Assembly (NCBI GenBank): GCA_023430365.1
Contig: JAEZAS010000107.1
Location: 1-64,000, forward strand
Source: Planctomycetota bacterium
Lineage (GTDB): Bacteria; Planctomycetota; Planctomycetia; Pirellulales; Pirellulaceae
Length of the DNA stretch: 64,000 nt
Direction of reading: 5' to 3'
Shown: one piece after another, positions 53,218 through 61,602 of the stretch
Layout: the number at the start of each line of letters is the position of its first letter
How positions within the stretch are numbered: position 1 is the first letter of the stretch
Position numbers and translations under genes: made by a program
Notes under the pieces: generated by a model
What the model was told of the DNA's origin: nothing
What the model saw: the letters and a program-made list of their open reading frames with translations, nothing else
The model's database searches: none

Positions 53218-54708
53218 ATGAGAAAGTTCGTTGCTCTTGCTCGCGTCAGCAGTCGGGAACAGGAACGAGAAGGTTTCTCGCTCGACATCCAAGAGGACGC
53301 TCTGAAGCGTTACGCCGAATCGCGCGATGGGGAAATCGTCAAACTCTTTCGTATCGCCGAGACGGCGAGCAAGGTAGACGAGCGGAAAACCTTCCGCGAA
53401 CTTGTCACCTACACCAAGAAGCATTGCTTCGAGCTTGATGGTCTTCTGGTCTACAAGGTTGACCGCGCTGCCCGAAATCTCTTCGACTTCGTAGAGATTG
53501 AGCGGCTCGAAAGCGAGTTCGACGTTCCGTTCATCTGTGTTTCGCAACCAACCGAGAACAACCCTGCCGGTCGGATGATGCGTCGAACGCTCGCCAATAT
53601 GGCGAGTTTCTACACCGAGCAGCAGTCGGTGGACGTGCGGGAAGGTCTGGCCAGGCGAGTCCGCGAAGGCCTGTTTGTTGGCAAGGCTCCCTACGGCTAC
53701 AAGAACGTCCGCAAAAACGGCCGGAGCATCGTCGAACTCGACTCCGTGCCAGCAGAGAACGTCCGAAGGATCTTCCACCTGTATGCCTACGGCAACCTGA
53801 CCTTGGACGGCGTCACCGAACGGATGCAGACTGAGAACCGCGTCTGGCGGAAGACGCAGCCGAAGTTCCCCCGCAGCTCGATCCATAATATCCTTCGCGA
53901 CCGAGCCTACATTGGTGAGATCGAGCACAAGGGCCAGTGGTACCCCGGTAAGCAGGAGCCGCTCATCGACCGCATGACGTGGGGCCGAGTGCAGACGCTG
54001 TTGGGCACGCAGAACTATGCAACGCACCTGACGACCTACGGCGGCGAGCTGATCCGATGCAGCCACTGCGGCCATCCGATCACTGGAGAAGTGAAGGTTA
54101 AGCCCACGAAGTCTGGTCCCCGCTCATACGTTTACTACCGCTGTGCCCGCTACACCAAGCCGGGACATCCCCGCACACGGATTCCCGAAGCAGATTTCGA
54201 CAAGCAGATTCTCGCCCTGTTCGACAAGATGCGCATCGAAGACGAGGAAGTTCGTGAGTGGTTCCAAGCGGTGCTCCGATCGCAGACCAAGGACCGACAA
54301 AGCGACGCACAGGCCCAGAGACAAGAGCTTCAGCGACAGCAGACTTTACTGACCGAGCAGCAGGATCGGTTGCTCAACATGCGGCTGGCAAACGACGTGG
54401 ACCAGGAGACGTATGCCCGGAAGAGCATGGAGATTCGGGACCGGATCGCCTCAATCAAGCTGCAACTGGATGCTGTGGACCGCTCCCGCGACGAAATGGG
54501 CGAGTTGGCGTCCAAAGTGTTTGAACTTTCGCAAACCCTTCGAGCTAGGTGGCTTAGCGCTGATTGCGATGAGAAGCGTCGCATCCTTGAAATCGTCTGT
54601 TTGAACTTTTCGCTCGTCGACGCAACTCTAGTCCCCACAATAAGAAAGCCCTTCGACATGCTTGCCGAAGGGCTTCTTGTCTCGTCAAGTCGGTGTGACA
54701 GGATTTGA
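53218..54708 (+). CDS. Large serine recombinase
   Basis: 496 residues from the ATG at 53218 (GGAGG nine bases before). Resolvase domain: ALARVSSREQEREGFSLDIQ with the nucleophile Ser near residue 11, then KVDRAARNLFDFVEIE near 80. The recombinase domain (about 165-265; GLFVGKAPYGYK) is followed by a zinc-ribbon (CSHCGHP...YYRCARY, about 280-310) and a long coiled coil (about 360-440). Such enzymes integrate or excise elements without accessory factors. The last 20 codons (from KPFDMLAEGLLVSSSRCDRI) run through the tRNA-Pro terminator and into the tRNA 3' end, so the stop codon is supplied by host sequence. This marks the element's end. Confidence 0.88.
   Translation: MRKFVALARVSSREQEREGFSLDIQEDALKRYAESRDGEIVKLFRIAETASKVDERKTFRELVTYTKKHCFELDGLLVYKVDRAARNLFDFVEIERLESEFDVPFICVSQPTENNPAGRMMRRTLANMASFYTEQQSVDVREGLARRVREGLFVGKAPYGYKNVRKNGRSIVELDSVPAENVRRIFHLYAYGNLTLDGVTERMQTENRVWRKTQPKFPRSSIHNILRDRAYIGEIEHKGQWYPGKQEPLIDRMTWGRVQTLLGTQNYATHLTTYGGELIRCSHCGHPITGEVKVKPTKSGPRSYVYYRCARYTKPGHPRTRIPEADFDKQILALFDKMRIEDEEVREWFQAVLRSQTKDRQSDAQAQRQELQRQQTLLTEQQDRLLNMRLANDVDQETYARKSMEIRDRIASIKLQLDAVDRSRDEMGELASKVFELSQTLRARWLSADCDEKRRILEIVCLNFSLVDATLVPTIRKPFDMLAEGLLVSSSRCDRI
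54646..54675 (-). terminator. Terminator of the tRNA-Pro gene, inside the recombinase reading frame
   Basis: A perfect 10-bp stem AAGCCCTTCG/CGAAGGGCTT with a 10-base loop lies 14 bases past the tRNA 3' end on the minus strand and is followed by TCTTATTG. It is a good Rho-independent terminator for tRNA-Pro, and it is translated as part of the recombinase C-terminus on the other strand. Confidence 0.7.
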
Positions 54709-54764
54709 ACCTGCGACCTCTTGGTCCCGAACCAAGCGCTCTAGCCAAGCTGAGCCACACCCCG
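54690..54764 (-). tRNA. tRNA-Pro (CGG)
   Basis: Minus strand, 75 nt, CCA not encoded. The arms fold normally: D-arm with GCTCAGC...AGAGC, anticodon arm CTTGG-TTCGGGA-CCAAG (anticodon CGG), T-arm CGCAGG-TTCAAAT-CCTGT. The acceptor pairs CGGGGTG with CACACCG, with a single G-A mismatch at position 4:69; the normal partner would be CACCCCG. The serine recombinase reading frame ends inside this gene, so the mismatch may reflect a 3' end partly donated by the integrated element. No other tRNA is in the window. Confidence 0.88.
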
Positions 54765-55065
54765 AGCCGTCCTGCTAGGCGAAGATTCGGCCACCAGGAC
54801 AAGTCGTCTATCTTACCCCGACGCCAAATTGCGTCAACTCCGCTTTCCCGGACCGTCTAGGTGCGGAAGGAATTTTTCGAATTCACGACACGAGCCTGCT
54901 CGCTGCAATTGGCCCCGGCTGCAGCATCCCAATATTTCACGAGGCATTGCCGCCCTTGCCTCGCGGAATCCGTTGAGGGCTCGCTAAGTAAAAGGGACGC
55001 TATTTGGTGGTTGGGAAGGACGGCGGCATTTCGTCCGCCCCGAAAGGTCTGTTCCCCTCACTGGC
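54765..55065. other. Intergenic region between tRNA-Pro and a giant host gene
   Basis: 301 bp with no supportable gene. It holds the tRNA-Pro promoter region (transcribed leftward from about 54764) and the region after the stop of the large gene at 55066, but no clear terminator was identified. Confidence 0.4.
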
Positions 55066-58000
55066 TTACGTGGACAAGGCGTACCGCCACGGTCGAGTCC
55101 AGTGGGCGAGAATGACGGCGGTAGCTACCACGCCCCATCCGAACACGCCCAGCGGGAAGGCAAGCCAAACGACGACCCCCGAGAGCGCTAGGAGCATCCA
55201 GGCGTTTCTCTTGATCCAGTCCATTGCGGCCTGCCGCTGAGGCAGCGGAGAAAGGAGACCAAGAATGGTCACCAAAATAATTAGGAGTGAACCCGCAACG
55301 AACACTCCCGAACTCCTGCCGCTGGGGACGGCATATTGAACTTCCACGGCTGAGAGCGGGCCCTCTGCTTGCAGGCGAAGGGACATCGTGTCAGCCACGG
55401 TTCGCATCCCACCCGACGCCAATGCGTCATCGGCCGGTGGTTCCACTGCGGCCGACAGCTTGGCGGTTCGCGTGAGGAGGCGCGACTGAAGCTGCGCGAG
55501 CGTCTTGCTGTTGTTGCTTGTATCGGAGGTCTCCATGGCATCAAGGCGTCTGGCGATCGCCTCGAATCGTCGGTTCCACGTCGAGGCCCAGTTGCGGACA
55601 TCGGTCCCTAGAGTCTCCGCCGACAGCGATTCTGGTCCGCTTTCGAGCGCTAACAAGCAACTGCGAAGCCGCTCGATATTTTGCTCACTGGCAGAAATCA
55701 GCGTGGCCTGTTCGCTGCGGGCGTCGCCGAAGGATTGGGGAGCGTGAATGGTCCACAACGTACGAGTTGCGGGCATGCCCTCCAAACTCGGTGCGGCAAA
55801 GTTCAGATGCGCCACTCCACCGCTGTCGGAGAGCGGGGCCCGTCCTTGAAACGTGGCCGACAAGCGTAACGGCAGCTTTCGCCGGCCGAGCCCAATATGC
55901 ATCGCCCGATCACTGATACGCTTCAGGTTCGCCATCCCGGAGTCGAGCGTGACGGCGGTCAATTCGCAGTGCGGTGGCACCGCGAGAACACAATCTGCCA
56001 GGCCGCCAGGAAGCATGTCAAACCGGACGGTTCCGAAGTAGCGACGGTCGGCCTGCCAGGTGATCTCCACATCAGCGAGCGATACTGACGGCTGACTAAG
56101 GGTGTCGGCTGCCCGCCGAGCCACGGCTTCGAAGCGATTGGAAACGACCTGGAAGAACTCAAACCGTTGCGCATGAGACTTACCAGGCCAGGTAGCGGCG
56201 TCGACCATCGCCGCCTGCATACCACTCGTCTCCCAGGTGAGCTGGGTAGTCTCGCCCGCGGGCAATGCCACGTAGCGAGCGACGGCTGGCGCTTCCAGCA
56301 AATCGACATCGGGGCATCGCACATTGTCGTTTGCTGACGACAGCGAAGCACTGATCACCAATTCCATCCGGTCTTCAATCGCCCGCTGAGGTCGAATGAG
56401 GAGTTGTTTGCGGGTTTGCCCTGGAATGGATAGAAGCGAATGCTCAACGGCGGGCTGGATCTCGAACGGCCCGTTCCAGTTCTCCGGCAGTTCGAGGCGT
56501 AAAGAGTCGACAACTCCACCTTGAACGACCAACTCGGCGTGGACATCGGCATTCCACCGTTCTTGCTGCGAAGACAAAACGGTAAACAGCCGGCCGGTGA
56601 GCTCCGGCGTATTTGCGGAGACGACCAGCCTGAGTTGACGCGAACTTGCTTCGTCATCGACTTCGAATTCCTGGACCAACCGTCCCAGACCTGCGACAAA
56701 GCTGCCCACGACGCTGGAGTCGGAGGCAGCGAAGCCAGAATTTTCGCCGATTTGAACTTTGGCGTCGCTGCGGCGGAACACTCTGACGAAGTAGTTGGAC
56801 GAATCGACATCCAGGAGAGCAACGAGCGGCGCGAGGAAGCTACGCTGCGCCGGTGTTTCGAAGTCGGCTTCGATGGTCATGTCGAACTTGCGATCCAACG
56901 CCTCAGCCAGTGCAACGGTGACAACACCATCACTGCTTCGCCACGACTGAATTTGGAGCGGGCCTCGAGCATCCTCGGCAGTCACTGTCCGGACACGAAC
57001 CATCGGCGGCACAGCGACGGCAAATTGAAATGCGGCTATGCCTGGTTGAATTTCGGCCTTGTAATGGACGATGCTCGTTGTCCGGCCAATGCTGTAGTCG
57101 ACGTGCTCGAAAGCGACCGAACGCTCCGCCGCGGGACGCACCGAAAGGGTAGGGGCGCTCTTCACAACGGTGCGATCCCATGCCAAATCCGGAACTTCCA
57201 TGGTTCCACTCCAGGCCCGGGCGAATTGGTCCGGAGATAGCCCCGGTTCCAAGCCCTCGACTTGCCAGCCGGGAATCACGCTGACCGCGTGCCAGTTTCG
57301 GATGGTCGTGTCGGTCTCGGCTTCGATCAGTGGGGGAAGAAACGCGCCGCTGCCCGTGGCGCCGACGACAAGAAATGTCGCATGGAGCGATGCCTCCGTC
57401 GGGTAGGGAGGAGCCAGTTCAAGGTGAATCGTATTGAGGGAACCCTCTTCGACCCACTGCCGAGCGATGCCGGCATCGGAGTCGAGCGGCAACAGCTTCA
57501 CTTGCGGATCAGTTTGCAGAACCAACTCTCTTAGCTCTCCGTCCGTCGATGCGAATTCAAATCGGCCATCAGCCACCACTGAGCCGGGCCGAATCTTCCA
57601 CCAGATGCGTTGATCGACCGAGACGCGAGCGGATTGCTCCTCGCTTTTGCGATTCGGTCGGTACTCAACTCGCAGACGATTTGCAGGGCCAAGTTGGGCT
57701 GTGATGATCCCTGCCTCGTCCGCTAAGTCCTGAGCTCCAAGTGGGGCAGAGATCTCACACTCCCCTCGGTCGGCAGGAAATTCGACTCGGGCTCGGCTTT
57801 CTGTGATCGTGGGGACTCGCAAATCGATCGTGTATCGCTGCTCCTGTCGGCGGAAGGCTACCACAAACCGCAGGTCGATCCGATGCCGTCCTGTTTGAGG
57901 AATCTGAAAGCTGAGCGCATCCCGCAACTCATTCCAACCGACAACGAGCGGGCGACGGTCCAGGGTGGAGCCCGATTCGATCAGGTGCACATCGCCCCTT

Positions 58001-61000
58001 CCGAGCGGAAGGGTAACGAGTGCGTCGTCAACAAATGTTTCCAGTTCGTAGTGGGCCGAGAATTCGCAGCCCTGTGGCAGAGCGGTTGTTTCGTCTTCGG
58101 TTACGGTTGCGTCATAGCTTGCCGAGCGGATCAGATAAGCAACTGACGTGGCAGCCGATTCCGCCGGACGATGGAGTCTTTCGTAAAATGTTTCGGTGAG
58201 ATAGACGTAGTCACCCGTTGGTTGCCGGTCATCGTCGATGGGAATGATGACTCGAGGTGGTCGCTTCGAGGTGGCCGGTTCATCCTCGGCGGCCTGAAGC
58301 AGGTTACCCATGGTGAGTGCAATAGCGAAGAGCAGGAGCGTCGTGAGCGACGGAGCTTTCTCGAGGCTGGTGGTGATTGGCGGCTGTGAGCTTGGCGTCG
58401 CCGTACTCGACGGGATCGCAGGCGCCCGAAGTCCGAGCCAGGCGATCGCGGAAACCAAGCCGGCGAGCGTCCACCACACGATCGGCGCCATGGGCTCGGG
58501 CAAGAACCAGCATGTTGTGGCAATCAGACACAGCAACGCAGTAAGAACCATCTTTCCCTGCTGCGATGCTGCAAGCGCGCCGATCAGGGCAAAGGCGGTG
58601 AGCGCCGAGGCAATGCCGATGACATGCATCAAAGCGGGACGGTAAACAGTGATGACTGCGTCCCCAGCGCTTGGCAGTGTCAGCTGGTGCGTTTGCCATC
58701 CCGCCCCCAGGGAGTCGCTCCGCTTGGCCTTCGATTCTGTTGCACCAAGGCCCAGCGGCGTCAAGAAGCCCTTCCAAGACGCTGCCGAGAACAAGTTGAT
58801 GGGCTTGTCTGGAATCTGCGCTTGCGCTCGCGACGAAGCGTCGGACCAAAGTCGAAGCGTCGGCGCCAGGTGGACCACCCAGCGCCGCTCGAGCGATGGT
58901 GAATGGGGCTGAGGGAGCGGCGCAACGAAGTCTCGCGTCGTCCACCACTGTTCCGCTCCGCCGCGTGACGAGTAGTGGATCTCGACCCGTGGCTGTTTAT
59001 GCGCCGCCGGAAGCGGCATCGCCAGTTGGTCGTTTTCCTGGGCTTGCCGCGTGACCGAAGCAGGCTGTCCATCCACCGTGACTCGTTCGAGACTGGCGTT
59101 CTTGGGGAGTGTGAGGGAAAACCTTTCCGCGCCCAAGTTCTCCAACTCGTAGACTCCCACGTGTGAAGCCGAGCCGTCGCTGGAGAACGTGGAGCGGATC
59201 TCCTCGCGTCGGATGAACAGATTGGCGGGAGCGGCGGAATCACTCGGGGTGTCGGTGAGAATCAACGCTCCACGCCGGCCTGGCTCGTAGCGGTAGCGAG
59301 CAAAAACCGGATTGATTTCACCTGGGGGAGCAGGCGGCAAAGGCATCGCCACCATATCGTCCGGAGTCAGCTGCAATCGGACTCCACCACTGGAATGTAT
59401 TTGCACAGTGCCGGACTGGGAGGTGGCTTCGGGCAGCGAAAAGAGCGGCAATGTGATTGTGCCTTCGAGCGGCTGTGTCCAGCGTCCCACGATCGCGATC
59501 GCGCCGCTTCGCGGACGCTGAAGTTGGAGACGCCAGGCCTGCTCGCTGATCGGCGAATCGGGTGGTGCGAGATTGCCGCTTGACTTAGGGACCACGATCC
59601 GCGAATCGTCCCCCTCGATCGACCACGCGATCTCTGCGGACGGTTCGGGCGTTGCTCGCACGAGCACGCTGGAGATAGTCGATGATTCAGGCCGAATCGA
59701 GATACGCACTTCATGGGCTAGCGCGCCTTGCGAAGCCACGACCGAGTGCTCAATATCGGTGGCAAATCGCGGCTCGCCGCGGCGTAGGGTGAGTCGTCCG
59801 GAAGCATCGTTCGATTTCGACTCGAAGAGGATCGGTCCCGGAGCCGACTCGAAATAGTCCAAGTCGGCGGACGTCGCCTGACCAGGATCGAGGCGTTCAA
59901 GGTCGGCATCGGCGATCAGTTTCGGTTCCAGCGCGGGATCCACCGAGTTGACGGAAACCAGTCGGCGTTGCTCGCGGAGATCGTCGAAGCTCAGCAACTG
60001 CAGGAAGCTCACCGGCAGCGTTCGCCCTTCGCCGGTTTGCTGCCGGCGAGCACGAACGATCAACCGCACGGGAATTTTATCGGTGAGAGGATGTCGCAGT
60101 CGGACACTCAGCCGCTGCTGGTCGGGCCCCTGAACCTCGATGCGCCGCTCTTCCAGCAGATCGGCAGGGACCGTTTCCACCGACTCAATAATCCATCGCC
60201 GTGATGCGGAGCCCGAGAACTCAAACCGCTCGCCGACGTCAGTCGACAGGTCGGCCATCAGTGTGGCCGTCGCCTGATTTCCATCGACAACAACGGCCAA
60301 TCCGCTTTGCACGCGCAGACCGGGCAGTGGCCGGGTCGCAACCATCTCCACCCGTGCGGCGCCGCTGTAGTACTCAAACTGCATCGATCGGGCCTGGCCG
60401 TTGCCGCCGCTGTGCATCGACTTCGTCTGGTTGGCGCCGCTCACGGAGCGCGGGCTGATCCGCAGGTCTGAGCTGCTTACCATCGTCGCGGAGCCGTGCT
60501 GCCAGATCCCGCCTTCAACTTGAATCCGCGGAACCGCGATTTGCCGGTCCAGTGGCCAGGCCGCTGTCGCGTTGATCTGCAACATGTGCGTACCCGGCGG
60601 CAGCGGTTCCGGCAATTCCAGGATCAAGCGACGAACGCCAGCTTCGTCCGGAGCTCCTTCCTGCCAGTCGAGACGAGTGTTTTTGTGGCGAATTGAGAGA
60701 ATGTCGAGTGGCGGTTCAACCCGCAGAGCCACCTGTCGCAGCGGGTGCTCGTGAATATTCAGAGTCAATGATAGGTCGCTATCGAGGCTTCCGGGGGCGA
60801 AGCGGTAAGTGGCCGCTTCGCTAACCAGCAGCAGCGTTTCGTCTCGACCGGCCGAACGGGGATATACCGAGAACTCCGCCCGCCGCTGCCCGCCAAGTTC
60901 CAGACGCCATGCTGCAGTTCCTGAAACATCGGCTCGAATGCGCTCGTCTTCGTTTTCGCCGATCGCCTGCGGCACCTGGCTGAGCAATCCAGCTTCCGCG

Positions 61001-61602
61001 GACATCGTCCAACCGGAGGGCAACTCGATTTGCAGTTCATTGTGAATGGCAGGCGGCAGCGTCAAATCGAACCGCCATCCGCCGCGATCAATCGGCTGGC
61101 CGCGGGCACTCCACTCGAGTTCTAGCGTCGAAGAACGTTCCACGCGCAGCGTTGTTCGACCGCTCGAATCGAGGCCGAGCAGGGCGGGCCGTTCTAGCGA
61201 ATCGGTCCAGAACGCGGAGCCGATCGCCAACGTGCTCCCCTCAAAGGAGAGCCAGGTTTCTCGCGCAGCATCGCAGTGGACCTTCAAATCCGCCTGGCCA
61301 GCGACCAGTTGCTGGTTCTCGAAGGTCGCCCTGTAAACGCCGCTCTCAATTCGACATTCAGCAGGCTGCTCGCGACTGTTAGATGAACCTGCGGTGAGGA
61401 GCCGTTTTTCAAATTCCTCCCGCTTCATCGGTAGGAGACCAGCCGCCTGCGACTGCAATTCGTCCTGCAGTACGAAGATCCGCCGATAAGTCAGAGGCCC
61501 AGCCGGTTCCGCGGCCCGCTCCTCCTGGGCCGCGACAGTGAAGGGTCCCAAGACGCACATCAATGCGACGATAACGTCGATGTTCGGCCACCCGCGCGTC
61601 AT
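55066..61602 (-). CDS. 2178-residue secreted/membrane protein of unknown function
   Basis: The ATG at 61600-61602 overlaps the stop of the preceding gene by four bases. Residues 1-25 form a signal sequence. The N-terminal 980 residues are beta-rich exported sequence with many Arg/Glu and Ser/Pro, no motif recognised. Near 990-1060 three hydrophobic helices (LMHVIGIASALTAFALIGAL, MVLTALLCLIATTCWFLP, MAPIVWWTLAGLVSAIAWLG) follow. At about 1085-1105 a second signal-like hydrophobic stretch (TTLLLFAIALTMGNLL) starts another approximately 1000-residue beta-rich half ending in two or three helices (about 2100-2178). The layout suggests two related export-plus-anchor units fused in one chain. Such giants are typical of planctomycetes; function unknown. 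Confidence 0.8.
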   Translation of the reverse strand: MTRGWPNIDVIVALMCVLGPFTVAAQEERAAEPAGPLTYRRIFVLQDELQSQAAGLLPMKREEFEKRLLTAGSSNSREQPAECRIESGVYRATFENQQLVAGQADLKVHCDAARETWLSFEGSTLAIGSAFWTDSLERPALLGLDSSGRTTLRVERSSTLELEWSARGQPIDRGGWRFDLTLPPAIHNELQIELPSGWTMSAEAGLLSQVPQAIGENEDERIRADVSGTAAWRLELGGQRRAEFSVYPRSAGRDETLLLVSEAATYRFAPGSLDSDLSLTLNIHEHPLRQVALRVEPPLDILSIRHKNTRLDWQEGAPDEAGVRRLILELPEPLPPGTHMLQINATAAWPLDRQIAVPRIQVEGGIWQHGSATMVSSSDLRISPRSVSGANQTKSMHSGGNGQARSMQFEYYSGAARVEMVATRPLPGLRVQSGLAVVVDGNQATATLMADLSTDVGERFEFSGSASRRWIIESVETVPADLLEERRIEVQGPDQQRLSVRLRHPLTDKIPVRLIVRARRQQTGEGRTLPVSFLQLLSFDDLREQRRLVSVNSVDPALEPKLIADADLERLDPGQATSADLDYFESAPGPILFESKSNDASGRLTLRRGEPRFATDIEHSVVASQGALAHEVRISIRPESSTISSVLVRATPEPSAEIAWSIEGDDSRIVVPKSSGNLAPPDSPISEQAWRLQLQRPRSGAIAIVGRWTQPLEGTITLPLFSLPEATSQSGTVQIHSSGGVRLQLTPDDMVAMPLPPAPPGEINPVFARYRYEPGRRGALILTDTPSDSAAPANLFIRREEIRSTFSSDGSASHVGVYELENLGAERFSLTLPKNASLERVTVDGQPASVTRQAQENDQLAMPLPAAHKQPRVEIHYSSRGGAEQWWTTRDFVAPLPQPHSPSLERRWVVHLAPTLRLWSDASSRAQAQIPDKPINLFSAASWKGFLTPLGLGATESKAKRSDSLGAGWQTHQLTLPSAGDAVITVYRPALMHVIGIASALTAFALIGALAASQQGKMVLTALLCLIATTCWFLPEPMAPIVWWTLAGLVSAIAWLGLRAPAIPSSTATPSSQPPITTSLEKAPSLTTLLLFAIALTMGNLLQAAEDEPATSKRPPRVIIPIDDDRQPTGDYVYLTETFYERLHRPAESAATSVAYLIRSASYDATVTEDETTALPQGCEFSAHYELETFVDDALVTLPLGRGDVHLIESGSTLDRRPLVVGWNELRDALSFQIPQTGRHRIDLRFVVAFRRQEQRYTIDLRVPTITESRARVEFPADRGECEISAPLGAQDLADEAGIITAQLGPANRLRVEYRPNRKSEEQSARVSVDQRIWWKIRPGSVVADGRFEFASTDGELRELVLQTDPQVKLLPLDSDAGIARQWVEEGSLNTIHLELAPPYPTEASLHATFLVVGATGSGAFLPPLIEAETDTTIRNWHAVSVIPGWQVEGLEPGLSPDQFARAWSGTMEVPDLAWDRTVVKSAPTLSVRPAAERSVAFEHVDYSIGRTTSIVHYKAEIQPGIAAFQFAVAVPPMVRVRTVTAEDARGPLQIQSWRSSDGVVTVALAEALDRKFDMTIEADFETPAQRSFLAPLVALLDVDSSNYFVRVFRRSDAKVQIGENSGFAASDSSVVGSFVAGLGRLVQEFEVDDEASSRQLRLVVSANTPELTGRLFTVLSSQQERWNADVHAELVVQGGVVDSLRLELPENWNGPFEIQPAVEHSLLSIPGQTRKQLLIRPQRAIEDRMELVISASLSSANDNVRCPDVDLLEAPAVARYVALPAGETTQLTWETSGMQAAMVDAATWPGKSHAQRFEFFQVVSNRFEAVARRAADTLSQPSVSLADVEITWQADRRYFGTVRFDMLPGGLADCVLAVPPHCELTAVTLDSGMANLKRISDRAMHIGLGRRKLPLRLSATFQGRAPLSDSGGVAHLNFAAPSLEGMPATRTLWTIHAPQSFGDARSEQATLISASEQNIERLRSCLLALESGPESLSAETLGTDVRNWASTWNRRFEAIARRLDAMETSDTSNNSKTLAQLQSRLLTRTAKLSAAVEPPADDALASGGMRTVADTMSLRLQAEGPLSAVEVQYAVPSGRSSGVFVAGSLLIILVTILGLLSPLPQRQAAMDWIKRNAWMLLALSGVVVWLAFPLGVFGWGVVATAVILAHWTRPWRYALST

